A DNA stretch of 42,634 bases, from positions 1-42,634 of the forward strand of contig JABANP010000455.1 of NCBI GenBank assembly GCA_013115135.1, given 5' to 3'. Positions within the stretch are counted from its first letter, which is position 1. Every line of letters begins with the position of its first letter. The notes under the pieces are model-generated. The model ran no database searches and had not been told where the DNA came from. It worked only from the letters and a program-made list of their open reading frames with translations. The position numbers and the translations under genes were made by a program. Shown in pieces: positions 28,320 to 38,639 of the stretch. Source of the DNA: Perkinsus olseni (Eukaryota; Perkinsozoa; Perkinsida; Perkinsidae).

Positions 28320-29683
28320 ATGATGGCAAACTCACTCTACGGTATTATTCTTCTTCTCGGTCTACCCAGGCCTACACTTTCGCCTCCTGTCCCTGGCCAT
28401 CGGGCGAAGAACATCGAGGCTCCGTCGATAGTCCCGGGCGAGTACAGAATCATCGATCTCGATAAATGCAACATTACATCGCTGGAGGACTTGAGAATGG
28501 ACGTTAGAGCAGGACAATAGTTGGATCCACTCTACTTTGGGTTAAGCTTCGAGCACGCGGACGGGAAATCTTATTATGTACAAAATATGTCCCCAATGAC
28601 ATGTCTGAACTACGGCAAGCCGTTGAGCGGGGATCTGCGGAGGAGGTGCTGGAAGGTGACAGGGTGGCCCAGCGGGGAAGAATGCTATTCTTTCTTACCG
28701 GGAATTCCGGAAATTCCCGGGAAGAAAGAATGCTCAATATTCCCTGGAAGAATGGTTGAGATTCTTCCCGGGTATTTAGGTGCTTCATTCCAATGGTTTG
28801 ACCTGAGAAAGCATCGAGTACGGGTGGATATGCGCGTGGAAGGCGCGCGAAAAAGAATTGGGGGGGCTTGTTTCAATGGGGAAGAATGCATTCTTTCTTC
28901 CCGGCTATATTCCCGGGAATTCCCGGAAGTTCCCGGGAATGGGAAGAATGATCCATTCTTCCCACTTTTGGGCCACCCTGGAAGGTGAGACGGACTCGTC
29001 AGTTCTACCACCTGGCGAATCCTGTAGGGCAAATGAAGACGGTGAGTGAGGCTTTCCCCAGGGATCTATCCTATGCTGCACTCGGCACCACTGTGGTGTG
29101 CCAAGTTGATGACAACACGATAAGCCTAGGGCTTTGTAGGGTGAGCGGCTTTCGCAAGGCAGAATATGAAGAATCCGACTACATTTTCGTGACTTTAACG
29201 CGATGGAATGGTGGGAGCCGGAGCATACCAGGACAGCCTTCCCAGAGCCCTACCATCAGTCCTCGTGTTGGGCGAAAAGAGCGGTTTTCCCAGGGATCTA
29301 CCGTCAGCGTATCTGCCAAACAACAAGGGCGGCTCCTACAGAGCCAAACCGGCAGTTTCTCTGATGGACGAAAAGAGTGGCTTTCCCCGAGACTTACTAT
29401 CAGCTCATCTGCTCAAAACCATGAAATCGCTCGAGCCGGTGGTTCCTCAGGACACGGGCACCCCTCAGTGGGCCAAAAGAGGAAAGCCGATGGCGACATA
29501 GCTCTCGAGTCTATCGTCCGACCAGATTCACGTGAGGCTGACTTTCCACTTGAAATGTTCTCCAAGACGGGCCAAGCTGATTCCATAACAAAGGAGGCCT
29601 CATACGCTCCCTGGGATGAAGGTGAACAAATTATCGTAGAGCGGATCGAAGATGGCGAGATCAGAACTTATCGTAAGCTTTAG
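28320..29683 (+). pseudogene. Secreted-family copy 2, with in-frame TAG and MITE insertion
   Basis: The ATG at 28,320 gives a signal peptide (MMANSLYGIILLLGLPRP) like copy 1. A TAG at 28,518-28,520 replaces a His-Arg stretch of copy 1. Coding similarity then continues (FEHADGKSYYVQNMSPM, YGKPLSGDLRRRCWK) to the MITE at 28,660 and resumes after it (RRTRQFYHLANPVGQMKTVS). The C-terminus is longer than in copy 1, with Ser/Gln-rich repeats (GRKERFSQGS, GRKEWLSPRL), a basic GQKRKADGD and an acidic end, stopping at 29,683. If the MITE is spliced (28,656-28,984) the frame is restored exactly; the TAG remains. Either a pseudogene or a gene with an unannotated intron over the TAG. Confidence 0.65.
28660..28980. 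mobile_element. hAT-type MITE that could act as an intron
   Basis: 321 bp. Termini are CAGGGTGGCCC and its exact complement GGGCCACCCTG; the wider arms (GGGAAGAATG) are also inverted. It is flanked by an exact 8-bp duplication GAAGGTGA (28,652-28,659 and 28,981-28,988), and copy 1 has GAAGGTGA once (24,801-24,808). The duplicated 8-mer contains AG|GT. Splicing with the GT of the left copy and the AG of the right copy (28,656-28,984, 329 nt) would rebuild the uninterrupted sequence. This is the arrangement described for introner elements. Confidence 0.9.
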
Positions 29684-29689
29684 TAGGCT

Positions 29690-30130
29690 TGATACTTCAT
29701 ACCTACCATGATGTTCATGGTGATGTTCATCATTTCCTTGTTGTTGCCGTTCAACAGTACCATCCAATTCCCAACGATAAGTGTATGACAACTCTGATAA
29801 TATATCACTTGCACGGGGAGCCCCGCTACACCTCTGTGAATGGCGTTTGCGGCTTTCGCGATCGTAAGAGACGATAGAAACAAGCTCATGTCAAAAGTTT
29901 TGACTCAAAACTCCAGTCGCCTTACCTGATGGATCTCTTCCAAGGCGAGCTTGATCTGTTGCAGCAAAATAGCAGACAGGTTGGCCCCTCCCTCCTCTAC
30001 ATATATGCGACACTCTTGCCCAGGCTGGAGAGTCCAGCTCCTCAGAGACATCATACTTTTCCCAGTCTGCCTGCTGTAACTGTTAAACAGCTGTTAATTT
30101 AAACAGCTGCTGTTTGGACACACCTGAATG
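29690..30130. other. 3' flank of secreted copy 2; no gene recognised
   Basis: No supported exon. It contains a 22-bp footprint at 29,890 and an AAACAGC-T-GCTGTTT palindrome near 30,102. Confidence 0.4.
29890..29911. repeat. 22-bp footprint, target GTCAAAAC
   Basis: Exact 7+8+7 structure. Confidence 0.85.
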
Positions 30131-31105
30131 AATAACATGCATACTCTACCGAACACTAGTAGCAACACGATTGTGAACACGAGCGTACATATCTTCGGAG
30201 AACCGCTAGAAAGATGGGGTACCGGAAGACTGACAGCATTGACAACGAAATTTCCGCTATGATGAGCCAGACGGAGATAGATCGGAGAAGCCGAAGAGAT
30301 GAGGCTCTGGTTATGGGCCGATGGAACTTCAGTGAAGTTACTTCACGTCCTCCAACTCTCCCAGAGACTCTCAAATTGACCGCAGATTTTCGGAACAGCT
30401 CAGAAATATTCAGGAGAGGTCCTGGCAAGAGCCTAGGAAAGCTCTCCTTCAAAACTCAACACAGTAAATATATTAGACACATAGAGAATCGTCTTAGCAG
30501 TCTCATAGCCGGGAAGGCAGTTCGGTACTTCACGTCTACGTTCGTGGCTTTGCCTAGGTCTTCGCCTCTTTTCCGGGAGAGTCAGGGAGGTCACGATTTC
30601 AGAATCCTTCCAGACTATATCCTTCGTGTCGGGACCCAAGTCAACCCTCGTTAAAAGTTCTTTGCTTACCAACGAGCTATTCCACTCGAATTGAGTGCCA
30701 TAGCGAGAGCCGTAATCGTTCGCTTCGGCGCCCTCCGACACTGCTTCTCTGACGGGAGAACTGCTGTGAGAAAGCTGATGCTTGTTCGTATTCGCTAAAT
30801 GAGGGAATTCGGAGGGAATTCTGGACGCGAATTCCCTTCAAGTGCACCTCGACGATCAGCCAGTTGAAGAAATATATTGCTTTCATCGAGAAAAGGCACG
30901 CGTTCTTCCGTCATGATGGTCATAACAGCATGCGTCTTATGACATAGGTGATAGTCCCAATCGTCATCTCAGGTTCAGCGACGGCTTGCATTGCAAGGAC
31001 TCGGTTCTCGAGACCAACACGATGGACAACTGGATGGTCATGACGGAGACGGACATGTGAATCAAGTTGCAAACGTTGAATAGCCAGTAAACCTCTCGAG
31101 GCAGC
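30130..31105 (-). repeat. Dispersed degenerate gene family R2, copy c (longest)
   Basis: It contains all R2 blocks. Minus-strand peptides include NVCNLIHMSVSVMTIQLSIV (membrane-like, about 31,060), EYEQASAFSQQFSRQ (about 30,795-30,750), KELLTRVDLGPDTKDIVWKD (about 30,650) and ESLGELEDVK (about 30,370). Stops and shifts separate them. Confidence 0.5.
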
Positions 31106-31549
31106 CAGTTGTCAAGTGACGACAACTCTTAATGAGAATCTTTGATGAACGATCAAGACTCCTTGCACGCGCAGCGGGGGTCGAGCCGCTCGGCCCGAGC
31201 GTAAGCCTTCACACTCTTCCGCTCACGTGACGAGCCTACGCTGCATGACATCTTGCTGATTTCTTCCCTTCCTTCTAGACCAACAGCTGGGATTGGTATT
31301 ATCCACAATATTGGCATTTCTCAGCCTTCATCGCGAGGCCTCCAACCGATGACGAGGCGGACTCCATAGGCCTCGAGTCGGAACTTGACGACGTCAAGTT
31401 GACGTCTTCGACTCGACGATTAAGTGACATACTCAATTGGAGGAGGTCCAAACTTCTGTCTACTCCACAGACAAACAGGAATACATTATATACACTGCGT
31501 ATAATACACACTCTCCGCAGGAGAAAGCATTCCGTCCAATCAGTGTGTC
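31106..31549. other. No gene recognised
   Basis: Contains the footprint at 31,384 and no supported exon. Confidence 0.4.
31384..31405. repeat. 22-bp footprint, target CTTGACGT
   Basis: Exact 7+8+7 structure. Confidence 0.85.
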
Positions 31550-32337
31550 GCCTTATTACTTAGCACGCACTGCCTGTGTCGGTCATGCAGCATGACAGAT
31601 GCGGCAGCTCTCTGGCCACGCGGATCAGCACCATCCTTTTTCCCCGACGACGCCACAATCGAATTATCATCTGAGCGAATCCTATCATGGCACCAGCTAC
31701 TTGAAACGATGCTCTTACCATCATCAGTTGTATAGTATTGAGTAAGCTGTTGATCCAACCACTGCAATCCTCGAGCTACTCCAACAGCAGGACCCATCAG
31801 CTCACTCCACAGGGTCAGCAGCTGCTCTGAATTCAACTGGCCCAGGGCCCTCTCCAGCCGCCCAGCGGTGGAGCGTCTGGGAGCGGCAGGCTCTGGGCAA
31901 CACAACTGCATATCACCCGACACCCGAAGACCGACGCCCGGTTACTCAAGTCTCCTGCCCCGTCTGTCGTCGTACCGCCTCCACCGCGGGCATCCTCAGA
32001 GCCCGGTAATGCAATTGCCATAGATTTACCTGAAACCCGAAGTAATGATCGAAATACATTATCGCCGCCCTGCCCTCCTGGATGAGGGTGGCTGAGCTTC
32101 GCGGCGCTACTTTCTTGACCAGCCGCCGTGCCCTCGTCAACAGCAGGTATGCAATTTACAGCCGAGGAAGGTGGGTTCCGAGAAGCGTGAAGTACTGAAA
32201 CTTTGCGTCGCCGCCTCGCCAAGACGCCGCCGGCTCACCTGTCCATCGATCCGAAATTCTCTTCCGAGCCTTGGCGATGGTGATGACCTTGGCGGAGTCC
32301 AACAGCGGCGGAGTCCGCTGCCGATAACCCGAGCCAT
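31550..32337 (-). CDS. Unrecognised multi-exon gene, Gly/Ser-rich
   Basis: The ATG at 32,337 opens an Arg-rich N-terminus (MARVIGSGLRRCWTPPRSSP) followed by a GTGAGC donor. A middle frame has SSAVNCIPAVDEGTAAGQES and GGGGTTTDGAGDL. A 53-nt GTAACC...CAG intron then joins in phase to PAAPRRSTAGRLERALGQLN, with QLLTLWSELMGPAVGVARGL following. A second 48-nt GTAAGA...CAG intron splits DDD|DN. The last exon ends at a stop near 31,550. The first junction was not resolved in phase. The N-terminus could be a mitochondrial presequence. No domain is recognised. Confidence 0.5.
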
Positions 32338-32840
32338 TCTAAGATACTAGTCGATCAAGTAATCGATTACTTCTACGGTAGGAGTCCTACCTCATTACTA
32401 TCATCCACAGACTCCCGTGTACTCCGCGCCGAGGCGATCCCACCTAGCTCATCTTGTAGTTGTCAACGGATTCAACGAGAGAATCACAGAAGAAGAATAA
32501 CTGCATGCACTGGTGACACTGAAAAAGATACCATCGGGGATATGAATAGTGCGGCGCACTGACAACACGTCGACAACGACTTCTCGGCGAGAAGTCGGGA
32601 GGAGCCGAGAGGAGAGACTCAGTGGTGTCAACTGAGTGATGATAGACGATATGCTCATCTCTCAGCAGCGACTCCGCACAGCATATTTCATCGCCTTCAC
32701 TCTGGAACTAGATGAGCTCGTCCCCGTGTCGAGTACCATAACGCTATAGAAGTATTCAGCTACTATCGTTAGAAAGAATTCATTACAGGAAAACGGCGCT
32801 CGCACGCTGACTTGAGCTTGGCAGGGGCGTGAACTATGAT
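32338..32840. other. No gene recognised
   Basis: Probable 5' flank of the preceding gene. Three small palindromes near 32,345, 32,373 and 32,578 (GACTTCTCG-G-CGAGAAGTC). Confidence 0.4.
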
Positions 32841-32849
32841 GCCATAAGA

Positions 32850-33230
32850 GCTACGACCTCTCTCCTCGATTGGCTACCTCCTCACCTCTATATCTCATCT
32901 CTTGAGACTCTCTGGGATTGCCAAATTGTCCAAGTCGAGGGAGTCCATATGACACTGGCGGTCCACACCGAACTGCGCTTAATGGACACACGCTTCCCTC
33001 AACTAGACATTACGGTCAGTAGAGGCGATCGTCACGGTAGCGTTTCATCACTAGTTGTAGCGTCTTCCGTCCGCAGCGCTCATCGTGTTAGTCAGTACTT
33101 CCGAATTAAAGAGGACATCGACCCAGCTGAGCCAGGCTCGGGTCCTACTGTCATCCCTGTGTGACACACACGGTGTGACTCACACCTTGGCTGTCCTTCC
33201 TCAGCGACAACGAGTCACCCCTAGTTCTCT
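32850..33230 (-). pseudogene. PIH1 relic with exon 1 fused to exons 3-4
   Basis: On the minus strand an exon-1 piece (GMTVGPEPG) runs directly into exon 3 (WVDVLFNSEVLTNTMSAADG, matching RIDVVFNPGVLTKAMDTADG). Exon 4 follows (HMDSLDLDN). Exon 2 is missing, the GT donor after exon 3 is mutated, and exon 4 has a TAA. It is clearly dead and more diverged than copies A and B. Two small palindromes (TGTGTG-A-CACACA and GGTGTGA-C-TCACACC) lie in the exon-1 piece. Confidence 0.75.
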
Positions 33231-33734
33231 GAGTTAACCTGCAGGAGTCAAGGCCGACATCGCCGATAACTGGGCTACCCTCAACTCACTTCTTCTCAGC
33301 AACACCAACTGCGATGATCGAACCTGTCAGCACTGCTGTTATAATGAAAAATCTTAGAACACATCTCCGTCACATGAAGTTATCGACCGCCGCTCAGCTG
33401 TGTACAGGGCTTTATCCAGGTTCATCTACACGAAGATGACAGGAAGGAAGGCAGCAATTTTATGGGCTATCGCTACTGCATCCACGAGAGGTTACGCAGT
33501 CAGCTCCTTTTCATCCCTCGCCCTGTGTGACAACTTAGATCGGTAAAGACTCCATCATCGAAATTAAAACATCGAGCTACTTCCAATGGTAGAGGATTAA
33601 TGCTACATCATCATCACTTCCTGCGGCAGCGGCGATTCGAAGAAAACAACAGTCTCTGTCAGAGTTGAAAACAACTAGTCCCCCTGCAGCAGGGGTGGCA
33701 GCAGGGGCGGCAGCGGGCGGTGTAGTGGAAGCAT
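33231..33734. other. No gene recognised
   Basis: Flank between the PIH1 relic and the next minus-strand gene. A Gly/Ala-coding GC-rich run at about 33,680-33,725 is low complexity. Confidence 0.35.
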
Positions 33735-34240
33735 CAGCCGATGTCTCTTCTTCGCTGCTGCTTCGTCGACTTAGGTCCATCCTCAGCCTGGTCCAACAGC
33801 TGCAATATATCGCCAGAAGGAGGTTCTCCGTCCTTCGGAGGAAGTATCCTGAGGTCAACAACCGTACCACAACTGAAGCACGACGATCTCATACCCTGTC
33901 GGTTATACTCAGCATCTCTTTCACACTAGCCTCCATTCGGGCTCTGATGTCTGCAATGGGGCGCAGCTTGACAAACCATCTGGCCCAGGTCCGCTAGGAA
34001 TGCTTCGTCCGCCAAGACTCACGCACACCGGCATCATCAACCTTTATCCTTCTCCTTCAACAGCCTGGCTTCAAAGCGTGAACCGAAATCGACAAAGACC
34101 CGAGAGAAAATAAGTTCCACACACTTAAGCGAGAGGGACTTCATCAGCACTTATGCATGCTGCTCACGTCGTTCACTATCTTCAGTATTGCTTCTTCGCG
34201 CCTGTCCCTCTGGCCGGCCCGACTGGCCTTCTGCCGAGCA
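33735..34240 (-). CDS. Unrecognised gene, helical charged protein (3' part)
   Basis: Exon with FVKLRPIADIRARMEASVKE, then MLSITD, joined by a 46-nt GTATGA...CAG intron to ILPPKDGEPPSGDILQLLDQ, then AEDGPKSTKQQRRRDIG and a stop near 33,740. Upstream exon pieces include FSRVFVDFGSRFEARLLKEK and KASRAGQRDRREEAILKIVN. Their junction phases were not fully resolved. Helical, charged, coiled-coil-like. It abuts the broken left edge of the RAP-gene duplicate, so its 5' end may have been lost or fused there. Confidence 0.45.
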
Positions 34241-34297
34241 GCCACTTTGTGCAATGATGGTCGAATCTTTTCTACCAAAATATCTCCGAGTTTCCGC

Positions 34298-35909
34298 ATA
34301 AGGACATCATACTGCAGGCATAGGCCGCATCTATTATATCCTCGAGATCCGCTGTCCCCTCCCTCGCACGCTTGACAACCTCATCAGCCAATTGGCCACG
34401 ATCCTGCAATATGATCAGCAACGAGTGGAAGTGAACCCGAAACGGCCGCTCCAACGGCGGTGATATTCCCACTGTTACTGCTGATTACCTGCTCTGGATA
34501 TGGTATCCTCAAGTAGCACAAAGTATGCCAAAGTGAGAAGATATCCTCACTATCGATCTCAGCAATCTCAGCAGCCACCCTTGTCAATATAATATCGAAG
34601 AAAGTATGCGGACGTGCCCTAAGGGAATCACCGATCGCCACACAATTCAGTAACCCAGCCAAGGCAAAGTCCGTTGCTATGTGGAGTAGAGAAGCTCCTC
34701 TTTCAGAGACCGAAAGAGATCGTATATGCTTCCCTGTGGGTAGGAAATTATCGGAACTAGTTTCAACGATTTGCCCCGCCTGAACGCGGATTCTACTGTT
34801 ATTACCTGTGCCGCGCCATATCCCGGGCAACTGCCGCTATGTCGGGCCAGCTCATTTGGGGAAGGAGTGGTATGACACTATTGGCGCACGCCAACGCCAG
34901 CGGCTCATTTATCGACCCCATGAAGGTGTAAAATCTCAGCAAGGACGTCGCCTCCTCCGCCGTCATCCTAGGATTGCCCGGCCGCAATAGAATTGCGGAA
35001 ATCCTGGCCAAATCCGGAAAACTTCGAACACGTTTAATCGCGCAAGCTTCGAGAATGGCGATAGCCGACGATGGTGTGACCGGCAGACCTGATGAGGATC
35101 ATGCAGAACCCACAGGCAGCGGGAGATCCGACAGGAGAAAGGGTAAGTGGCGAGCGACGAGGGCTCGTCAGAGAGAAGCGACACTGATGGTGGAACATGG
35201 ATCTATCAAACTTTCGTTTTATATTCCCCTATGGATGATGCATTGGGTCGGTTGTTGTACTTTTACCATCAGCATTGGCAGTAGTGAGGACTCGGAAGAG
35301 GTCATCATCCGTCTTCCCTTCTGCTGCTTCTGACAGCACCTAAACCACACTACGATATTACCACTGCGAAGAAGTCGAAGCACTACCTGTTTCAGTGTGG
35401 CTTCACTAACTGCCTCCGCCATCACCACTCCGATCTCCTTCGGGCTGCAGCTGCGACCACCAGTCGCAGTCCTACTATCCAGTTTACTGCCGTCTACAGC
35501 GTACTTGGGTACCGGAGGAGGGGCTGCGGGGCGGCTCTGAAATAATAACACCATCACCGATGGTGAATCAGCATAGAGGCCCACGGGCAGCTGTCGTGGG
35601 AGAAAGTAGCAGCTGGGAGCAGCCTCGGTGGAGGAAGTCGCGCCCTCACCAATATCATACGCAGTGGAAACGTATTATTCGGCAATCTCAAAGTAAACCG
35701 ATCGTCTACAGCCATACCATCTCGTTCGTTACTCATCATCACCACGTGAGGTCACCCAATACCATCCGAGTATTACAACAGCCTTCATTGGTACTGCCTC
35801 CTCCTCCTGTTGTTGTTGTCCTTCCTTCGCCTTCTTTCCCGAACCCTCTCGACTGTCCGAGTCTGCCGAGTCTGCCGATGATGGCGATATTATCGCCGGG
35901 CCTCATCAT
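34298..35909 (-). pseudogene. Helical-repeat/RAP gene, left copy (dead)
   Basis: Colinear with 40,550-42,182 at high identity, with the same 49-nt intron. Relative to the right copy it has a one-base insertion in exon 1 (near 35,840), which shifts GKKAKKGQQQ out of frame, and a one-base deletion at the start of exon 2 (near 35,695), which creates TTTGA. It ends after IIDAAYACSMMSL, so the C-terminal RAP exons are missing. A truncated, frameshifted duplicate. Confidence 0.78.
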
Positions 35910-36157
35910 TACTACAATACCGTAACTTCCGATAATCAGCCTCCATAGGTGCGCTATGACTCAGTCACCTATAAAGGTGATGACAAACTAAAACGCTGTA
36001 CCCCTATTGAGCTGACCGTAAAACTAAACAAGCGAATCATCAACATCAACATCATGGTCATTGGGGATGCCCTACCATCGTGAGAGAACGTACACAACAT
36101 ATCATAATTACGCCAGCAGTTCCGCAAGCCTTAACTGAGCCTGCAGAGCCGGGTTGA
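35910..36157. promoter_or_regulatory. Duplicated upstream region of the RAP gene
   Basis: Nearly identical to 42,295-42,520 (ACCGTAACTTCCGATAATCA, CTATGACTCAGTCACC, ATAAAGGTGATG). It includes the last codons (LAELLA, stop at 36,108-36,110) of the neighbouring upstream gene. The right copy has about 110 bp more between this block and the start codon. The duplication breaks at about 36,157. Confidence 0.6.
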
Positions 36158-36175
36158 TGAATCGATGATGATGAT

Positions 36176-36360
36176 CAGGGATCAATCCAGGCTTTCGGAA
36201 GTTTACGCCTCGGAGAATAGTTGATTAGGTTTCATACGCCCAATTCGCCCATTACACAGTGAAATTTTTACTTTCTGGCCTCGATTCATACGCCTTGAGG
36301 GAAAAATTTTCTTAAAATGTACGCCTAAGGCGTACATTTATACGCCTAGATTGATCCCTG
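36176..36360. mobile_element. hAT-type MITE, 185 bp, with 8-bp target duplication
   Basis: Begins CAGGGATCAATCCAGGC and ends with GCCTAGATTGATCCCTG (16 of 17 inverted). It is flanked on both sides by ATGATGAT (36,168-36,175 and 36,361-36,368). A perfect 11+1+11 palindrome lies inside at 36,316-36,338. It sits within 20 bp of the duplication breakpoint. Confidence 0.85.
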
Positions 36361-36411
36361 ATGATGATGGTGTATCGAATGTGTGAGCGCCGTCGTACTC
36401 CATATTCGTTT

Positions 36412-36655
36412 GTGTAGTAGTGGAGGTCATTAAGCATTTATTCAAGAGGCCTCCTAGCTGTTAATTTTACCACGACATAATCAACAAACGACTCACCCTG
36501 CACACGCATGCTGGACGATACTAGGCCCTATTTTCTTCGAAACAGTAGAGGTCGCGGGTTCAATTCCCACGCCTGACACTTTCAGGAAAACTCTGACACT
36601 TGAGCGTCGCACTCCTGAAGATGAGCAAGCCTTCGAAGGCCCAGTCGCCGGTAGA
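36412..36655 (+). repeat. Dispersed tRNA-derived repeat R1, copy c
   Basis: Same order as R1a: GTAGTAGTGGAGGTCATTA, CGACATAATCAACA, the tRNA-like GGTCGCGGGTTCAATTCC, then TGAGCAAGCCTTCGAAGG, with no 440-bp interruption. This defines the uninterrupted form of the repeat. Confidence 0.6.
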
Positions 36656-37720
36656 TTTTTTGGGCATTTCACAAGACGTAAGGGAGTGGAAATGTGTTTA
36701 TGTGAAAATTCGATGTTCAGAATTCTTGGGAATCGACGGTGGAAGCACACAAGATTCGAAAAAAGAAAAAATGCCAGTGGATTTTCGGGGAATTAGAAGA
36801 CGTTAAGGAGATGCAAGCCAGAGGACCTATCCCGAGAACCTCCTTTTCCTTCACCGCCTTCCGTTTCATCTCTTCCAGTCGCTTCGCTCGTATCAGATAC
36901 GACGTATCTTCTCCAACTCGTCATCAACACAATCGTCCACACTTTGCTGGATATCATTTCCGCTAGGATCCAGCGGGCGCGGGGCAAAATTACCCAGACG
37001 CACCTGAAGGAGCGAAACACCGTCACTTCCCGTAAAAATCCTCGGCGTGCGAAGATTCCCGTCCGTCCATCTTCTGAGCTTCACGTTCAGTAGCACCCAA
37101 CGAAGTGAATTCCGAGATACGGCGACTAAACCAGTAGTAGTAAATAACTTGTACTGAATGAAAAAATCAGGGTGGCCGGACGGCCTCCTGACCGCTGAAT
37201 AATAATAATCATCCCAGAGACCACGATCTCGTCCAGCTCACGAGAAGCTACTGGAGGATTGCAGATCTTGGACAAGCAAATTGCTTGAAGCAATTGTGAG
37301 CGGAGCGGCAATAATTTAGTGGCGCGTGACGGATACTCGATAGCCCCTGTTGCCTTGCCCCTCCAAGCTTACATGAATATCCTCCCACTCTGTCGTTCCC
37401 GGTACCAAAGCCATTATCAAACTAACCTATGACCATCACCCCATCAAAAGCCGGTCCGTATCGACACCTTGCTGAGTCGGAAACTCGACACCAATGATAC
37501 TTCAGAAACAACACGCAGCACATGCAAAGCACAAATCGATCATCACCACCACCAACCGTTTCATTACAGCGTAATTCGTGTTGGTAATTTTTGTAACTTC
37601 AATCCGGCCCCGGAGAGCATCCAAGCCTTGCTCGGTTTCTGCGCTTTGAAGAAGTTCTCCCCGATGTACTGGAATGAGTTGCTGTCGAGTGCGCACTCTC
37701 TAGCGTTGAACTAACATAAA
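36656..37720. other. No gene recognised
   Basis: Short frames only. A palindrome AATTGCTT-G-AAGCAATT lies at about 37,274. An isolated CAGGGTGGCC end occurs at 37,167 without a partner. Confidence 0.4.
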
Positions 37721-37734
37721 AAATACATCCTTCG

Positions 37735-37820
37735 GGGATCGAACCTGGGACCTCCGACCTTCGTAGGATCGGAGTATTGATCTGCGTCTCCCTGCGCCAT
37801 ATGCCGCTCCCTGAAGTCCC
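37735..37820 (-). repeat. tRNA-like fragment
   Basis: The minus strand has a box-A-like TGGCGCAGGGAGACG and box B GGTTCGATCC, about 45 nt apart. The T-stem and acceptor stem do not pair properly, so a pseudo-tRNA or SINE is more likely than a gene. Confidence 0.35.
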
Positions 37821-38030
37821 GCAAAGCAATGAATCTGAGATCGAAGCACGATATACACAAAATATATCCTGGCTATCCGGCCATACCTGCTCATTCGTAT
37901 CATATCGATTCTCCTAGACTTCAACGTCACTCGTCTCCAATGCCAGAACGGCACCTGAGCGGAGCGGAGAAAATTCAAAAGACTTCGACTGCTAAGCCGA
38001 TTGATCGGACACGCTTGTTAATATCCATTT

Positions 38031-38400
38031 CTAGAAGACCTCCTGAAGGACGCCATAATCCCCTCCCTCCCGTCCTACTACCTGCACTATCCTGTATCCC
38101 ATCGCTTTGAGTATACGCTCCTCCAAACGACGTGTGGCGAGCTTATCAAACGATGACCTGTGGATGATCGAGCCTTCCAGCATCACACAAGACGGAGTCC
38201 GTCTGTCGGGCCGCACACTGGGGAAGAAGAAGTCCCATTGAGCAACACCCCTCCACATGGAGCTAGCAGAACCCCCCTGGAGAGACGTGAAACGGGTGAT
38301 GGGTTATTCTATCGACCCCCTCGATGCTCTGCCACAACGAGTGTATCAACCCTAGCGCCTGTGGAAAGGCAGACCACGAGCAAAGACGAGGGGTAAATGG
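38031..38400 (-). CDS. C-terminal part of a second RAP-like protein
   Basis: The last segment has CVMLEGSIIHRSSFDKLATR, then RLEERILKAMGYRIVQV, ending at the stop at 38,031. The order of a hydrophobic strand, a short loop, a helix ending LEERILKAMGYR, and a strand IVQV resembles a RAP domain. An upstream frame (LGLIHSLWQSIEGVDRI) follows a pyrimidine-rich CAG acceptor near 38,365; the junction was not resolved. RAP proteins act on organellar RNA, and mitochondrial location is inference. It may be a partial or broken gene. Confidence 0.42.
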
Positions 38401-38639
38401 AGATACACCAGGAACCAACACCGCATTAATGAGAGGAAGCAACGAGCCACCCTGCTCCACCCCCTAGTACTACCCGTAGTATCGATCGAAGTTGTTGCAC
38501 TCCCAGATCAGCCTCCTATCTCTCTCTAGGATATCAAAAGTGAAGGGGCCTCGTCGGGCACGGACGAAATGAGCAACCTTCAATTTACCTGAGGCGGCCG
38601 TAGTCAACATCAACAGTGCGAGTCTATCAAAGCAATTTC

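Noticed and set aside
37735..37820. Working tRNA gene
   Set aside because: Boxes A and B are present but the T-stem and acceptor stem do not pair and no plausible anticodon loop forms.
37167..38456. A 1.3-kb hAT element between CAGGGTGGCC (37,167) and GCCACCCTG (about 38,448)
   Set aside because: Flanking 8-mers do not match and the inner sequence includes a coding segment; the two ends are probably unrelated.
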